This document shows positions 25,467-33,733 of a stretch of DNA of 64,000 bases, piece by piece. The stretch is taken from positions 4,828 to 68,827 of the forward strand of contig CBFHVV010000003.1 in NCBI GenBank assembly GCA_965658965.1. The letters run 5' to 3'. This stretch comes from Croceimicrobium sp965658965. GTDB lineage: Bacteria > Bacteroidota > Bacteroidia > Flavobacteriales > Schleiferiaceae. Each line of letters begins with the position of its first letter. The stretch's first letter is position 1. The notes under the pieces were generated by a model, which saw nothing but the letters and a program-made list of their open reading frames with translations, was not told the origin of the DNA and ran no database searches. Both the position numbers and the translations under genes were made by a program.

Positions 25467-26705
25467 GTGTTATTCCGAATTTTAATTCCCTTAGTACTTT
25501 TAAGTGTCGTAGACTTTTATGCCTATCAAGCCTTTAAAACCTTATCACGCGATCATTCTTGGCTGCGTTATGGCTATTGGATTGTCTCGATCATTTTCAT
25601 CCTGATGGTTATTTACACCATCCTATCCTTCGATCGCAGTGCAGGACCACAAAACCCCGTGTTTAAAGTGGTTATGGCGAGCTTCGTACTCTTATTTGTA
25701 CCCAAATTAATAGTTAGTCTTTTTCTCCTTACGGAAGATGTGACCCGCGCACTAGTAGGTTTAGCTGGACAATTTTCGGGCTCCGCTTCCGAAACCTTCC
25801 TTCCTTCCCGCCGAAAATTTGTAAGCCAAGTTGCCATTGGTCTTGCCACTATTCCTTTTGCCGGTATTTTATACGGGGTTATAAAGGGTAAATACAATTA
25901 TAAGGTCTTGAAGAAAACTTTATACTTTCCCGATCTGCCGGCAGCCTTTGAGGGCTTTACGCTTACACAAATTTCGGATGTACACAGTGGTAGCTTCGAC
26001 AATGCCAAAAAAATCGCCTACGGCATTGACCTCATAAATCAGCAAGAAAGTGATATGATTGTTTTTACAGGCGATTTAGTAAATAATCGCGCCGATGAAA
26101 TGGAACCTTGGAAAGAAGTTTTTTCAAAATTAAGGGCTCCCATGGGTAAATATTCCATCTTGGGAAACCATGATTACGGCGATTACACCACTTGGCCATC
26201 GGCCGAAGCGAAAGAAGAAAACATGCAACAACTCTATCGCACGCACCAAGAGATGGGCTTCGATTTACTGCGAAACGAGAACCGATTAATTAAAAAAGAC
26301 GGCGCTGCGATTCGTTTGGTGGGTGTGGAAAACTGGGGAACCGGGGGTTTTGTGCAGCACGGAGATTTAGATAAAGCTACCGCTAACACTAGTGCCAGCG
26401 ACTTTCACGTTTTACTCTCACATGACCCCTCGCATTTCGATCAAATTGTAAAAACATTCCCTAAAAAAATGTCCCTCACCTTGAGTGGCCATACGCACGG
26501 CATGCAATTTGGCATTGAAATTCCGGGTTGGATTAAGTGGAGCCCGGTAAAATACCGCTACCCTAAATGGGCAGGACTATATGAAGAAATGGGGAAATAT
26601 CTTTATGTAAACCGTGGTTTTGGCTTTTTGGCCTTCCCAGGAAGAGTGGGAATTTGGCCCGAAATAACTGTTTTGGAATTTAAAAAAGGGGAAACTAGGG
26701 TCTGA
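25467..26705 (+). CDS. Membrane-anchored metallophosphoesterase
   Basis: Protein of 412 residues with several N-terminal membrane helices (about 1-20, 35-55, 68-90) and a calcineurin-like phosphoesterase domain from about residue 160. All metal-binding motifs are visible: ISDVHSG, TGDLVNN, GNHDYG, LLSHDP and SGHTHGMQFG. This is the YkuE/YaeI-like group, which acts on lipid or nucleotide phosphoesters at the membrane; the substrate cannot be read from sequence. The start is GTG at 25467. A -7-like TACTTTCG (about 25412-25419) and a small hairpin AACCC/GGGTT (25434-25446) followed by T5 precede it, so a leader attenuator is possible. Confidence 0.88.
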   Translation: MLFRILIPLVLLSVVDFYAYQAFKTLSRDHSWLRYGYWIVSIIFILMVIYTILSFDRSAGPQNPVFKVVMASFVLLFVPKLIVSLFLLTEDVTRALVGLAGQFSGSASETFLPSRRKFVSQVAIGLATIPFAGILYGVIKGKYNYKVLKKTLYFPDLPAAFEGFTLTQISDVHSGSFDNAKKIAYGIDLINQQESDMIVFTGDLVNNRADEMEPWKEVFSKLRAPMGKYSILGNHDYGDYTTWPSAEAKEENMQQLYRTHQEMGFDLLRNENRLIKKDGAAIRLVGVENWGTGGFVQHGDLDKATANTSASDFHVLLSHDPSHFDQIVKTFPKKMSLTLSGHTHGMQFGIEIPGWIKWSPVKYRYPKWAGLYEEMGKYLYVNRGFGFLAFPGRVGIWPEITVLEFKKGETRV

Positions 26706-26735
26706 TTAAGTAAATTGCTCTCTTAAATATTTGCT

Positions 26736-27233
26736 ATGAAATTATTAGTACGTTTCGGCCTTCTTGCCATGGCCCTCAGCTTAAATTATTCTTGCTCTAA
26801 AGAGGATGATGACAATGGCAACCCAACTCTATCTTCTTTTTTAAGCGGCAACTTTAATGTTACGCGCGCCGATTATAATGGCAGTGTAAGCAATAGCTTC
26901 GGCAACATCCCTACTAGTGGTACTGGCACCGAGACAGAAGGCTTTTTTCTTTTTGAGCCTTTCACCAAAACTACCACCTACGCATTAAGCACTAAAATGG
27001 AAGTAAGTGCTGGTGGACAAACAAATCAGTACCCAATTTACGCAGGCGGTGCAGGCACTTTTGAAATTATCAACGAAAATAGTTTTAGAATTAAAGACGC
27101 AGTATCTGGCACTCGGGTTTACAGTGTAAGTGATAGAACTGCTTCAGGCATAACTCTTAGTACCGGTTACCAAGCCGATACTTTAGGGGGCAATGCCGAT
27201 TTAAGTTTAAGTATTTACCTATCGAAAGATTAA
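26736..27233 (+). CDS. Small hypothetical lipoprotein
   Basis: Predicted lipoprotein of 165 residues with signal peptide and lipobox NYSC (Cys20), followed by an acidic SKEDDDNGN linker typical of surface-exposed Bacteroidota lipoproteins. The rest is beta-rich, with Thr/Ser/Gly strands, and resembles the eight-stranded lipocalin-like folds often seen in such proteins, but no motif identifies it. It lies 30 bases downstream of the phosphoesterase gene and may be cotranscribed. Function unknown. Confidence 0.75.
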   Translation: MKLLVRFGLLAMALSLNYSCSKEDDDNGNPTLSSFLSGNFNVTRADYNGSVSNSFGNIPTSGTGTETEGFFLFEPFTKTTTYALSTKMEVSAGGQTNQYPIYAGGAGTFEIINENSFRIKDAVSGTRVYSVSDRTASGITLSTGYQADTLGGNADLSLSIYLSKD

Positions 27234-27239
27234 GTCCCC

Positions 27240-27926
27240 TTACTGAAAAGTGGCGCGAATAATTTGATCCAACTCACCGCTATCGCGGATGTGTTTTACG
27301 ACCTCATGGCCTCCATTGGCCTGAGGGTGAAGCTTTACTTGCGGAAGGTGGCTAAGTCTTTCCGCATGTTTTTTATCCAGTCGATCGCTGGAGGCGTAAT
27401 AAAGTGCTATTTCGGTCTTAAAGTCTTTCACTTGGGCGAGATACTTCTTTAAATCAAAGTATTCTTTGCGCCTAGCCGGGAAAGCGTGCAGTTTATTTAT
27501 TTCCTCCGACCAACGGCGATCGTAATATTTGAGGCGATTTATTTTATCAATAAAAGTTTGCGGAGCAAATGCTATCACCTTATCCGCTTTGAGCATGGCT
27601 CCGAAGAGAATGGCCGCATAGCCGCCCATGGAGCTGCCTAAAAAGCAAATTTTATGGTAGTTATTTTGGGCGATTAATTCATAAAGATAGTCCCTCACTT
27701 TATCAATATGATTCATCTCTGCATCAAGCCCCTTTTGATACCAAGCACGCTCAAAATCTCGCAAAAAGACCTTATCGCAATCAACATTAGTTAGCGATTT
27801 AAAGAATTCAAAAACTGGCATTCCCAAACCTTGATGAATACCACCAAAGGAAACCAACAAATTGCGCTTCCCTTTAATTTCTGCTAAGTTTCCCTTTTGC
27901 GTTTTTTCTATCGCGTGCCTATCCAT
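27240..27926 (-). CDS. Alpha/beta hydrolase-fold protein
   Basis: Cytosolic protein of 228 residues. The nucleophile elbow GSSMGGY carries Ser99; a possible acid residue lies in SSDRLD and the catalytic His in GGHEVVKHI near the C-terminus, so the catalytic triad is complete. The early strand LLVSFGGIHQG fits the oxyanion region. There is no signal peptide. It resembles small esterase or acyltransferase-like hydrolases acting in the cytosol; substrate unknown. Convergent to the lipoprotein gene with a 6-base gap and no visible terminator. Confidence 0.8.
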   Translation of the reverse strand: MDRHAIEKTQKGNLAEIKGKRNLLVSFGGIHQGLGMPVFEFFKSLTNVDCDKVFLRDFERAWYQKGLDAEMNHIDKVRDYLYELIAQNNYHKICFLGSSMGGYAAILFGAMLKADKVIAFAPQTFIDKINRLKYYDRRWSEEINKLHAFPARRKEYFDLKKYLAQVKDFKTEIALYYASSDRLDKKHAERLSHLPQVKLHPQANGGHEVVKHIRDSGELDQIIRATFQ

Positions 27927-28006
27927 ATTCAGTTTTACGCCCAGCGCATTAATCTATATTACCGCTTATTATTAGGCAGAAAAACCATTTTAAGACTTCA
28001 AAATAT

Positions 28007-28945
28007 TTAGCCTAGGTTCTTCAACATATCTTTCACCATATCTTCGAGGCTGAAGTCTGGCTTCCAATTCCAATCTTTTTGAGCGACAGAATCGTCAATA
28101 CTAGAAGGCCAACCCTTAGCAATATCGTTGCGAGAATCGATCTGATAATCCATCTTAAAATTGGGTTTCTCCTTTCTAATGGCCGCCGCTAACTCCTCAG
28201 GATTAAAGCTAAAAGAACCAACATTATAGGAAGTTCTAATTTTCACTTGTTCCGCTGGAGCTTCCATAATACCAATCGTAGCCTTTATCGCATCAGGCAT
28301 ATACATCATGGGGAGGCTAGTGTCTTTATCCAAATAGCAAGTAAAGTCTTGATCTTTCGCTGCTTTATGGAATATATCCACGGCATAATCGGTAGTACCA
28401 CCGCCCGGCTCTGTTTTATACGAAATAAGTCCAGGATAGCGTAAGCCCCGAGTGTCTACGCCATATTTTTTAAAATAATACTCACACCAAAGCTCGCCCG
28501 CCAACTTACTAATTCCGTAAACAGTACCGGGATCCATCACGGTTAATTGCGGTGTGGCTTCACGGGGTGTATTTGGACCAAAAGCAGCAATAGAGCTGGG
28601 CCAATACATTTTTTTGAAGTGCTTTTCGCGGGCCATTTCTAAAAAATTGAATAGGCTTTGCATATTTAGATCCCAACCTTTTAAAGGCATCTTCTCTGCT
28701 GTAGCAGAAAGCATGGCCACTAAATGGTAAACTTGAGTAACCTTATGTTTTTTAATAACTTCAAAAGCGGCTTTTGCATCAAGGGCATTAAGCGTTTCAA
28801 AAGGACCTTGTGCCAAGCGCTCCGCCGACGGTTGTCTTAGGTCAGACGCGATTACATTATCCGCTCCGTAATTGGCTCTTAGCGTTTCTACCAAGTCGGT
28901 TCCTATTTGGCCAGAAGAGCCGAGAACTAATATTTTTTCAGACAT
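28007..28945 (-). CDS. L-threonine 3-dehydrogenase, UGE-like SDR type
   Basis: Extended short-chain dehydrogenase of 312 residues. The NAD-binding loop is GSSGQIGTDL, followed by Asp39-type acidic residue in IASDLRQ; the catalytic Tyr-Lys pair is in YGISKLAGE. The segments TTDYAVDIFH and LPMMYMPDA are typical of the short-chain threonine dehydrogenases of Flavobacteria, which oxidise L-threonine to 2-amino-3-ketobutyrate. The start is ATG at 28943-28945: a longer frame to 28969 overlaps the promoter element at 28967-28974. The usual partner, 2-amino-3-ketobutyrate CoA ligase, is not in the window. Confidence 0.88.
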   Translation of the reverse strand: MSEKILVLGSSGQIGTDLVETLRANYGADNVIASDLRQPSAERLAQGPFETLNALDAKAAFEVIKKHKVTQVYHLVAMLSATAEKMPLKGWDLNMQSLFNFLEMAREKHFKKMYWPSSIAAFGPNTPREATPQLTVMDPGTVYGISKLAGELWCEYYFKKYGVDTRGLRYPGLISYKTEPGGGTTDYAVDIFHKAAKDQDFTCYLDKDTSLPMMYMPDAIKATIGIMEAPAEQVKIRTSYNVGSFSFNPEELAAAIRKEKPNFKMDYQIDSRNDIAKGWPSSIDDSVAQKDWNWKPDFSLEDMVKDMLKNLG

Positions 28946-28966
28946 CGTGCTATTTTTGAGAGAGGG

Positions 28967-28974
28967 CAAATATA
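28967..28974 (-). promoter_or_regulatory. -7 promoter element TATATTTG for threonine dehydrogenase
   Basis: Exact TAnnTTTG match on the minus strand, 21 bases before the ATG; it decides the start of the gene. Confidence 0.6.
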
Positions 28975-29042
28975 TTCACTTAATTGGACCCTTATCTTTA
29001 CCCTTTGGCTAAATTAATGCGCCTTTGACGATAAAATTAAAA

Positions 29043-30296
29043 ATGAACAAATTCTTAAAGTCACTCGGTCCGGGAATTCTCTTTGCTAGTACCGCTATTG
29101 GCGTAAGTCACTTAGTCCAAAGTACGCGTGCCGGTGCAGACTATGGCTTTGCCTTATTATGGGCAGTTATTCTAGCCAATGTTTTAAAATTTCCCTTTTT
29201 TGAGTACGGAGCGCGCTATGCGAGCGCCACGGGCGAATCATTAATTGATGGCTATAAACGTACCGGCCACTGGATGTTATTACTCTATGTTGGAATAAGC
29301 CTTAGCAGTATGTTTTTCGTTAGTGCCGCAGTTGGTGCCGTTACCGCTGGCTTCATGCACCAGCTTTTCGGCCTAGAGCATATTTTAAGCAGTCAAATAA
29401 GCACCGCTGTTATTTTCGTTTTATGTATTGCCATTCTCGTGCTCGGTCGTTACAAGGTACTCGATCGCTTAATTAAAGTAATCGGGGCAGTACTTTTGGT
29501 ATCTACTTTAAGTGCCTTTGTAATTAGTCTTTGGCAGGGTCCCAAAAACTACGACTTCCACTTTTTTGAAGCAGATGTATTGAATCCATCCAGCAGCAGT
29601 TTTTTATTTCTAATTGCTTTAATGGGCTGGATGCCCACTGCTGTAGACCTTTCAACTTGGTCTAGCTTGTGGACCATTGCTCGCGCTAAAGAAAGCGGCT
29701 ACAAACCTAGCCTAAAAGAAACCCTAAATGAGTTTAGATTTGGCTATTGGCTCAGCGCATTTTTGGCGCCCTGCTTTTTAACCTTAGGGGCTTTTTTAGT
29801 GTACGGAACGGGGAAAAGCCTAAGTGCCAGCGCCGCAGGATTTGCCAACGATATCATTCAACTTTACACCGAGAGCATTGGCAACTGGAGTGAAATCCTC
29901 ATTGCTGCATCTGCCTTTAGCATAATGTTTGGCACCTGTATCGCCGTTTTTGATGGCTATGGGCGGGCGGGAAGCCGTATTATCATCCTCATGCAAAATC
30001 AAGAAGCTTCAGATGAGCCGCGGGATAAGCTTTATACGCTGCTCCTTTTACTAATCGGTATTGGAGCCTTAGTGGTAATTTACTTCTTTGGCTCTTCGCT
30101 AAAAACTTTGGTAGATATTGCCACTAGCATCAGTTTTTTAATTGCTCCGATAATCGCCATTATTAATTTTCGCCTCGTCCTTAAATTAGAAGATCGATCT
30201 GCCCGACCCGGGCTGGGTATGCGTTGGCTAAGCTACGCTGGCATTGTATTTTTAAGTGGCTTTAGCCTTGTTTATTTGTTTTATCAAGTTCTCTAA
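29043..30296 (+). CDS. Divergent Nramp-like metal ion transporter
   Basis: Polytopic membrane protein of 417 residues with about 11 helices and the Nramp (LeuT-fold) overall layout: a first helix with GPGILFAS and a sixth with a Met-Pro kink. The start is taken as ATG 29043; a TTG six codons upstream is possible. Family-defining ligands are changed: aligning the first helix on GPG puts GVSH where canonical Nramp has DPGN, and helix 6 reads GWMPTAV where MPH is expected, so Asp, Asn and His are lost while Met is kept. It may carry a different ion, such as Mg2+, or work otherwise; this is inference. Confidence 0.8.
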   Translation: MNKFLKSLGPGILFASTAIGVSHLVQSTRAGADYGFALLWAVILANVLKFPFFEYGARYASATGESLIDGYKRTGHWMLLLYVGISLSSMFFVSAAVGAVTAGFMHQLFGLEHILSSQISTAVIFVLCIAILVLGRYKVLDRLIKVIGAVLLVSTLSAFVISLWQGPKNYDFHFFEADVLNPSSSSFLFLIALMGWMPTAVDLSTWSSLWTIARAKESGYKPSLKETLNEFRFGYWLSAFLAPCFLTLGAFLVYGTGKSLSASAAGFANDIIQLYTESIGNWSEILIAASAFSIMFGTCIAVFDGYGRAGSRIIILMQNQEASDEPRDKLYTLLLLLIGIGALVVIYFFGSSLKTLVDIATSISFLIAPIIAIINFRLVLKLEDRSARPGLGMRWLSYAGIVFLSGFSLVYLFYQVL

Positions 30297-31561
30297 GAAG
30301 CGTAGCTGATGCGCCACACTCTTCCTTCCTTTGAATCGATAATGTACAAAGATCCCGCTTCGTCTACTGCTAAACCGCAAGGGCGGTATTTCGCATCTGC
30401 CGGCGAGCTAGGATCATTACTTTGACCTGCAAATTCAGAAGCAAAATTCTGATACCCACTTATGGGTTCATTTCCCGAAAAGGGGACAAAAACTACGCGG
30501 TAACCTTGTTGCGGAAAAGGTGCACGGTTCCAACTACCATGAAAAGCGATAAAAGCGCCGCCTTTATAACTTACGGGGAATTGTTCACCCTGGTAAAACT
30601 CCAAAGCATTTGGAGCCCAATGGCCAGGAAAACCCATTAAGGGATAATCTGCATCGCTACAACGGCCAATGCTATCGCCGTCGCCACCGTATTCTGGGTT
30701 AAGCAATTTGCTGCGTTTTTTCCAATCGTAATAACAATATGGCCAGCCAAAATCCGACTGGGGCTCTACTCTTAAAAACTCTTCGGCCGGTAATTCGGAG
30801 CTCTCCTTTTCCGAAAAATGCTCTGGCCAAAACTGGTGCAATTGATCGCGACCATGTTGCATCGCATAAAGTTTTTGATCCTTGGTATTGAAGGTAATTC
30901 CCACAGAATGTCTAATTCCTGTTGCATAACGCTCACCGTCGGCAAAGGTCTGATTAAGCTGATCTGCGGCAAATTTCCAAATGCCACCAGAACTTTCTAA
31001 TAAAGGACAAGGATCTTGCCCTACTATTCCCGCTTGCCGATCGGGATTTTGACAAGCATTGGAGGGCGCGCCGATTGTTACAAACATATTGCCCTGATTA
31101 TCGAAGGCTAATGGTTTGGCTGCATGTTGATTTTGACTGGCTAAGGTTAAAACCAATTCACGCTCCCCCGAAGGCACTAATTCATCGCCTTTAAAGGCAC
31201 GACGATACACTTTATCGTTTGTGCTGAAGTATAAATAATTGTTGTGTACCTTAATTCCTGTCCCCCCTTCTATCGTTTCAAAATATTGAGTAAGGTCTAA
31301 ACGGCCATCGCCATTACTATCGCGCATTGCTACTATAGTTTTCCCATTATCCGCAGCAGAAAGGCGAGCGTATAGGTCACCACTTTTACCCACCGCCAAA
31401 TGCCTGCCCGAACCTAAGTTATCGGCATATACCTCCGCTTTAAAACCCTCTGGCACTACAATACCAGCTGGACTTTGTTGCTTATCGCTTTCCACCACCG
31501 GAGCCGAATTTGTGCATGAAAAGTAAAACGCTAGAGGAAGGAAAAAAATTAGTTTACGCAT
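30293..31561 (-). CDS. PQQ-type sugar/sorbosone dehydrogenase-like beta-propeller lipoprotein
   Basis: Predicted lipoprotein of 422 residues: lipobox YFSC (Cys16), then a soluble six-bladed propeller like the glucose/L-sorbosone dehydrogenase family. Typical segments are VPEGFKAEVYADNL at the start, a YATGIRHSVG loop that in relatives contacts the cofactor, and FIAFHGSWNRAPFPQQGYRV near the end. Relatives bind PQQ and oxidise sugars in the periplasm; cofactor use here is inferred. The start is ATG 31559-31561 rather than the adjacent TTG. It is convergent with the Nramp-like gene, sharing CTAA at the stops. Confidence 0.8.
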   Translation of the reverse strand: MRKLIFFLPLAFYFSCTNSAPVVESDKQQSPAGIVVPEGFKAEVYADNLGSGRHLAVGKSGDLYARLSAADNGKTIVAMRDSNGDGRLDLTQYFETIEGGTGIKVHNNYLYFSTNDKVYRRAFKGDELVPSGERELVLTLASQNQHAAKPLAFDNQGNMFVTIGAPSNACQNPDRQAGIVGQDPCPLLESSGGIWKFAADQLNQTFADGERYATGIRHSVGITFNTKDQKLYAMQHGRDQLHQFWPEHFSEKESSELPAEEFLRVEPQSDFGWPYCYYDWKKRSKLLNPEYGGDGDSIGRCSDADYPLMGFPGHWAPNALEFYQGEQFPVSYKGGAFIAFHGSWNRAPFPQQGYRVVFVPFSGNEPISGYQNFASEFAGQSNDPSSPADAKYRPCGLAVDEAGSLYIIDSKEGRVWRISYAS

Positions 31562-31760
31562 CAAGGTGTTTTTTACAAACTTAGTGCAGCTGAAGTAAAT
31601 ATAAAGGACAAGTAACTAATTTCAAGATCATAAATTTTAGCAAAGCGCTCTTATGTATTTGATCTTAGCTAAAAACTTTAGGCTAGCTTTGAAAAAGAAA
31701 AGTAATTTAAGTCACTGCCCATACTTTTCACGACCAAGACCTTTGCAGCAAGAAATTAAA

Positions 31761-31982
31761 ATGATAAAATCCTTCATCAGCAGTAATAAGTTTGCCTTTA
31801 TCGGCACCGTTTTAGGTTTACTTGGCGGCTACCTTTACTACCAGCAGATTGGCTGCGTAGATGGCTGCACCATAACCGGAGACCCTTTAAACTCTAGCCT
31901 TTACGGTGCCTTAATGGGCGGAATTGGACTAAGCATGTTGGACTCTAAAAAAAAGAAAAATGAATCTTCAGGAATTAATTAA
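31761..31982 (+). CDS. DUF6132-type small membrane protein
   Basis: Small inner-membrane protein of 73 residues starting MIKSFISSNK: two hydrophobic helices separated by a loop with paired cysteines GCVDGC and ITGDPLNSSLYGALMGG, as in the DUF6132 family, then a lysine-rich tail. A longer frame back to 31653 lacks support and is rejected. It overlaps the rhodanese gene by 23 bases and is followed by another small membrane protein; the three form an operon. The paired cysteines and the rhodanese suggest sulfur or thiol handling, but the function is not known. Confidence 0.75.
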   Translation: MIKSFISSNKFAFIGTVLGLLGGYLYYQQIGCVDGCTITGDPLNSSLYGALMGGIGLSMLDSKKKKNESSGIN

Positions 31983-32244
31983 TGCCGGCAAAGGCACCGT
32001 TGTAGATGTTCGTTCACGAGGTGAATTTATGGGTGGGAATGTTGCAGAGTCTATCAATATACCCCTCGATGAAATTCAAAATCGAGTTTCCGACTGTAAA
32101 AATTTAAAGCAACCGCTCATTCTAGTATGTGCCAGTGGCGGCAGAAGCGGCATGGCAGAACAGTTTTTAAGCAGCCAAGGTCTGGAATGCTACAATGGTG
32201 GCTCATGGCTCAGTGTAAATTATATGCAAGCCCAAAAAGTCTAA
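31960..32244 (+). CDS. Single-domain rhodanese-like sulfurtransferase
   Basis: Cytosolic protein of 94 residues covering one rhodanese domain. The N-terminal VVDVRSRGEF and the IPLDEI segment are followed by the active loop CASGGRS with catalytic Cys57, which would carry a persulfide. Acceptor is unknown. It overlaps the DUF6132 gene and precedes a small Cys-containing membrane protein, so it probably passes sulfur to or from a membrane partner. Confidence 0.85.
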   Translation: MNLQELINAGKGTVVDVRSRGEFMGGNVAESINIPLDEIQNRVSDCKNLKQPLILVCASGGRSGMAEQFLSSQGLECYNGGSWLSVNYMQAQKV

Positions 32245-32267
32245 AACCTTAAGGCCCAGTATTAAAC

Positions 32268-32519
32268 ATGAGTACTAAAGAGCAATTAATAAATACTGTT
32301 ATTCGCAGCCCTTGGAGCTTTAGCCGCTGGCTTAGATTAGGCATTGGTCTAGCAGTAGCTTATAGCGCTTATCGCGATGAAAATGGCCTAGTAGCGGGTT
32401 TTGCTTTTTTCTTAATATTTCAGGCCCTTAGTAATACCGGTTGCGCGGGCGGCCAATGCAGTGTACCCGAGCACTCCCCAGCCGAAGCCAGTAAAAACCA
32501 GAAAGACCCTAAAAATTAA
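32268..32519 (+). CDS. Small YgaP/DUF2892-like membrane protein
   Basis: Protein of 83 residues with an arginine-rich amphipathic N-terminus, two membrane helices (about 23-36 and 41-57) and a short loop NTGCAGGQCSVPEH with paired cysteines at the cytosolic or periplasmic face. In YgaP-type proteins a similar membrane domain is fused to rhodanese; here the two are separate adjacent genes. Function is inferred from position. Last gene of the operon; a strong terminator follows. Confidence 0.6.
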   Translation: MSTKEQLINTVIRSPWSFSRWLRLGIGLAVAYSAYRDENGLVAGFAFFLIFQALSNTGCAGGQCSVPEHSPAEASKNQKDPKN

Positions 32520-32550
32520 TAAAATTTAGGCCCTCTTAATTATACTTTTC

Positions 32551-32580
32551 ATCCCTCCTCTGCGAGGGATTTTTTTTTTG
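32551..32580 (+). terminator. Rho-independent terminator of the DUF6132-rhodanese operon
   Basis: Perfect 7-bp stem ATCCCTC/GAGGGAT (32551-32557 with 32564-32570) followed by a run of ten T residues. Confidence 0.92.
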
Positions 32581-32722
32581 CTTGGGTACCAGCCGGGCTA
32601 TCCGGTTCAAGTCCTCGGCCGCTAATGCTTATTATTTAAGCCCTGCGGGGGCTAATGCCTCCTCGTGGCAAAATAATTTCGCTCGCTGCCTGTGGGCTTT
32701 CCCCTACTATCCCTGGTACAAG
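32581..32722. repeat. Structured intergenic element with terminal inverted repeat
   Basis: A 142-bp segment begins CTTGGGTACCAG and ends CTGGTACAAG, an inverted repeat with a 2-base insertion. Inside are CCGG-GCTAT-CCGG (32594-32606), ATTATTT pairing with AAATAAT, and enclosed small hairpins AGCCC/GGGCT and TGCC/GGCA, then GCC/GGC. The layout is a multi-arm cruciform, GC-richer than the surroundings. It may be a MITE-like repeat or a structured RNA. A CCGGGCTATCCG-like start is, from memory, common to intergenic repeats of Bacteroidota; unverified. The remaining 160 bases to the next gene show nothing clear. Confidence 0.45.
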
Positions 32723-32882
32723 CTTCCCCTAAACTTCAAACCTTCCTCTTAATAGCCACTCATCCCTAAGGTTCCACCAATCACCGACTAAGAACCACCG
32801 TCCAAACCGCTTTAAGAATTCATTAACACCTACAATCCAGACACTTACATACTTTAGCAGCCTTAATCAAAGCCAAATACAC

Positions 32883-33353
32883 ATGAAAAAATTAGCCACC
32901 CTTATTCTTGCTATGATACTTAACTTTAGTTCTAACGCTTTCAGCCCCGAGCGCCTTAAAGCAGAGAATAACTTTAGCCGCGCTTCTGCAATAGGAGAAC
33001 CTATAAAAGCGCTAGAAAATACCGTGCTCACCTATATCGAAAACTATCATGCGGGCGATTTTATGGAAATGACCACTGTTTTGCACGAAGACTTCTCCAA
33101 TCAAATTGTAAATGAAGAAGGAAGGCTAAGTCACAAACAGGATATTGAAGATTTAAAACGCTTAATGTCCGGACAAAAGCAAGTTGCCCCAGAAAAGCAA
33201 AAAAACACGGTTACCATTACTAAAATAGAAAATAATAAAGCCCAAGTTACCCTCGAAACGGGCACTGAGGTGGCACGCTGGTACGAGTACATTACCTTAG
33301 TAAAAGAAGCTGGAAATTGGAAAGTAAAAAAGGTTTTATGGCGTTTTAAGTAA
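32883..33353 (+). CDS. Secreted NTF2-like (lumazine-binding-like) protein
   Basis: Exported protein of 156 residues: signal peptide 1-20, then an NTF2/SnoaL-like cone fold of about 115 residues with ALENTVLTYIENYHAGDF and the closing strand NWKVKKVLWRF, which match the 'putative lumazine-binding' type common in Bacteroidota. Nothing identifies a ligand. It stands alone, and the bidirectional terminator at 33377-33404 closes it. Confidence 0.7.
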   Translation: MKKLATLILAMILNFSSNAFSPERLKAENNFSRASAIGEPIKALENTVLTYIENYHAGDFMEMTTVLHEDFSNQIVNEEGRLSHKQDIEDLKRLMSGQKQVAPEKQKNTVTITKIENNKAQVTLETGTEVARWYEYITLVKEAGNWKVKKVLWRFK

Positions 33354-33376
33354 AAGTCTATTCTGCCAAAAAGCAG

Positions 33377-33404
33377 GGGGCTGTCTGCAAGGACCGCCCT
33401 TTTT
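33377..33404. terminator. Bidirectional terminator between convergent genes
   Basis: GGGC and GTC pair with GAC and GCCC around a TGCAAG loop, with a one-base mismatch; T5 follows on the plus strand and a T-rich stretch follows on the minus strand. It serves the NTF2-like gene and possibly the VF530 gene. Confidence 0.65.
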
Positions 33405-33666
33405 AATTGTCTTTCGTGCGCTTAGGCTTATTCCCTTCCGCTTTAAGGTAAAGTCGCTCTACTTTTTCGCGTGCCCAAGGAGTTCTTCTTAAAAACTTAA
33501 GGCTCGAATTTACCGAAGGGTTACTCTTAAAGCAGTTAATATTAACCTTCATCGACAATTCCTCCCAACCATAGCGTTCGACCAAGCTATCTAATATTCC
33601 TGCAAGCTTTATACCATGCAAAGGATTATTCACCTGCTCCTTTCTAACTTTACCTTCTTGTTCCAT
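33403..33666 (-). CDS. VF530-family (DUF2132) protein
   Basis: Small basic protein of 87 residues. The family core is clear: NNPLHGIKLAGIL, YGWEELSMKVNINCF and SSLKFLRRTPWAREKVE, with a basic tail. Members are compact DNA-binding-like proteins of unknown role. The start is ATG at 33664-33666; a TTG eleven codons upstream is possible but the family begins just before NPLHG. It follows the DUF2007 gene by 67 bases. Confidence 0.8.
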   Translation of the reverse strand: MEQEGKVRKEQVNNPLHGIKLAGILDSLVERYGWEELSMKVNINCFKSNPSVNSSLKFLRRTPWAREKVERLYLKAEGNKPKRTKDN

Positions 33667-33733
33667 TTGGACGAGATTACGAAATTTTATTCGATTCAAT
33701 TCGCTTAAAGCAGCCTTGAGCCATTATAGCTAT

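Noticed and set aside
31653..31760. N-terminal extension of the DUF6132 protein
   Set aside because: 36 extra residues without hydrophobic signal and unlike the short family; ATG at 31761 fits.
32603..32625. GGTTCAAGTCC, resembling a tRNA T-arm
   Set aside because: The flanking bases do not form the 5-bp T stem and there is no acceptor or anticodon arm; it is part of the hairpin-rich element at 32581-32722.
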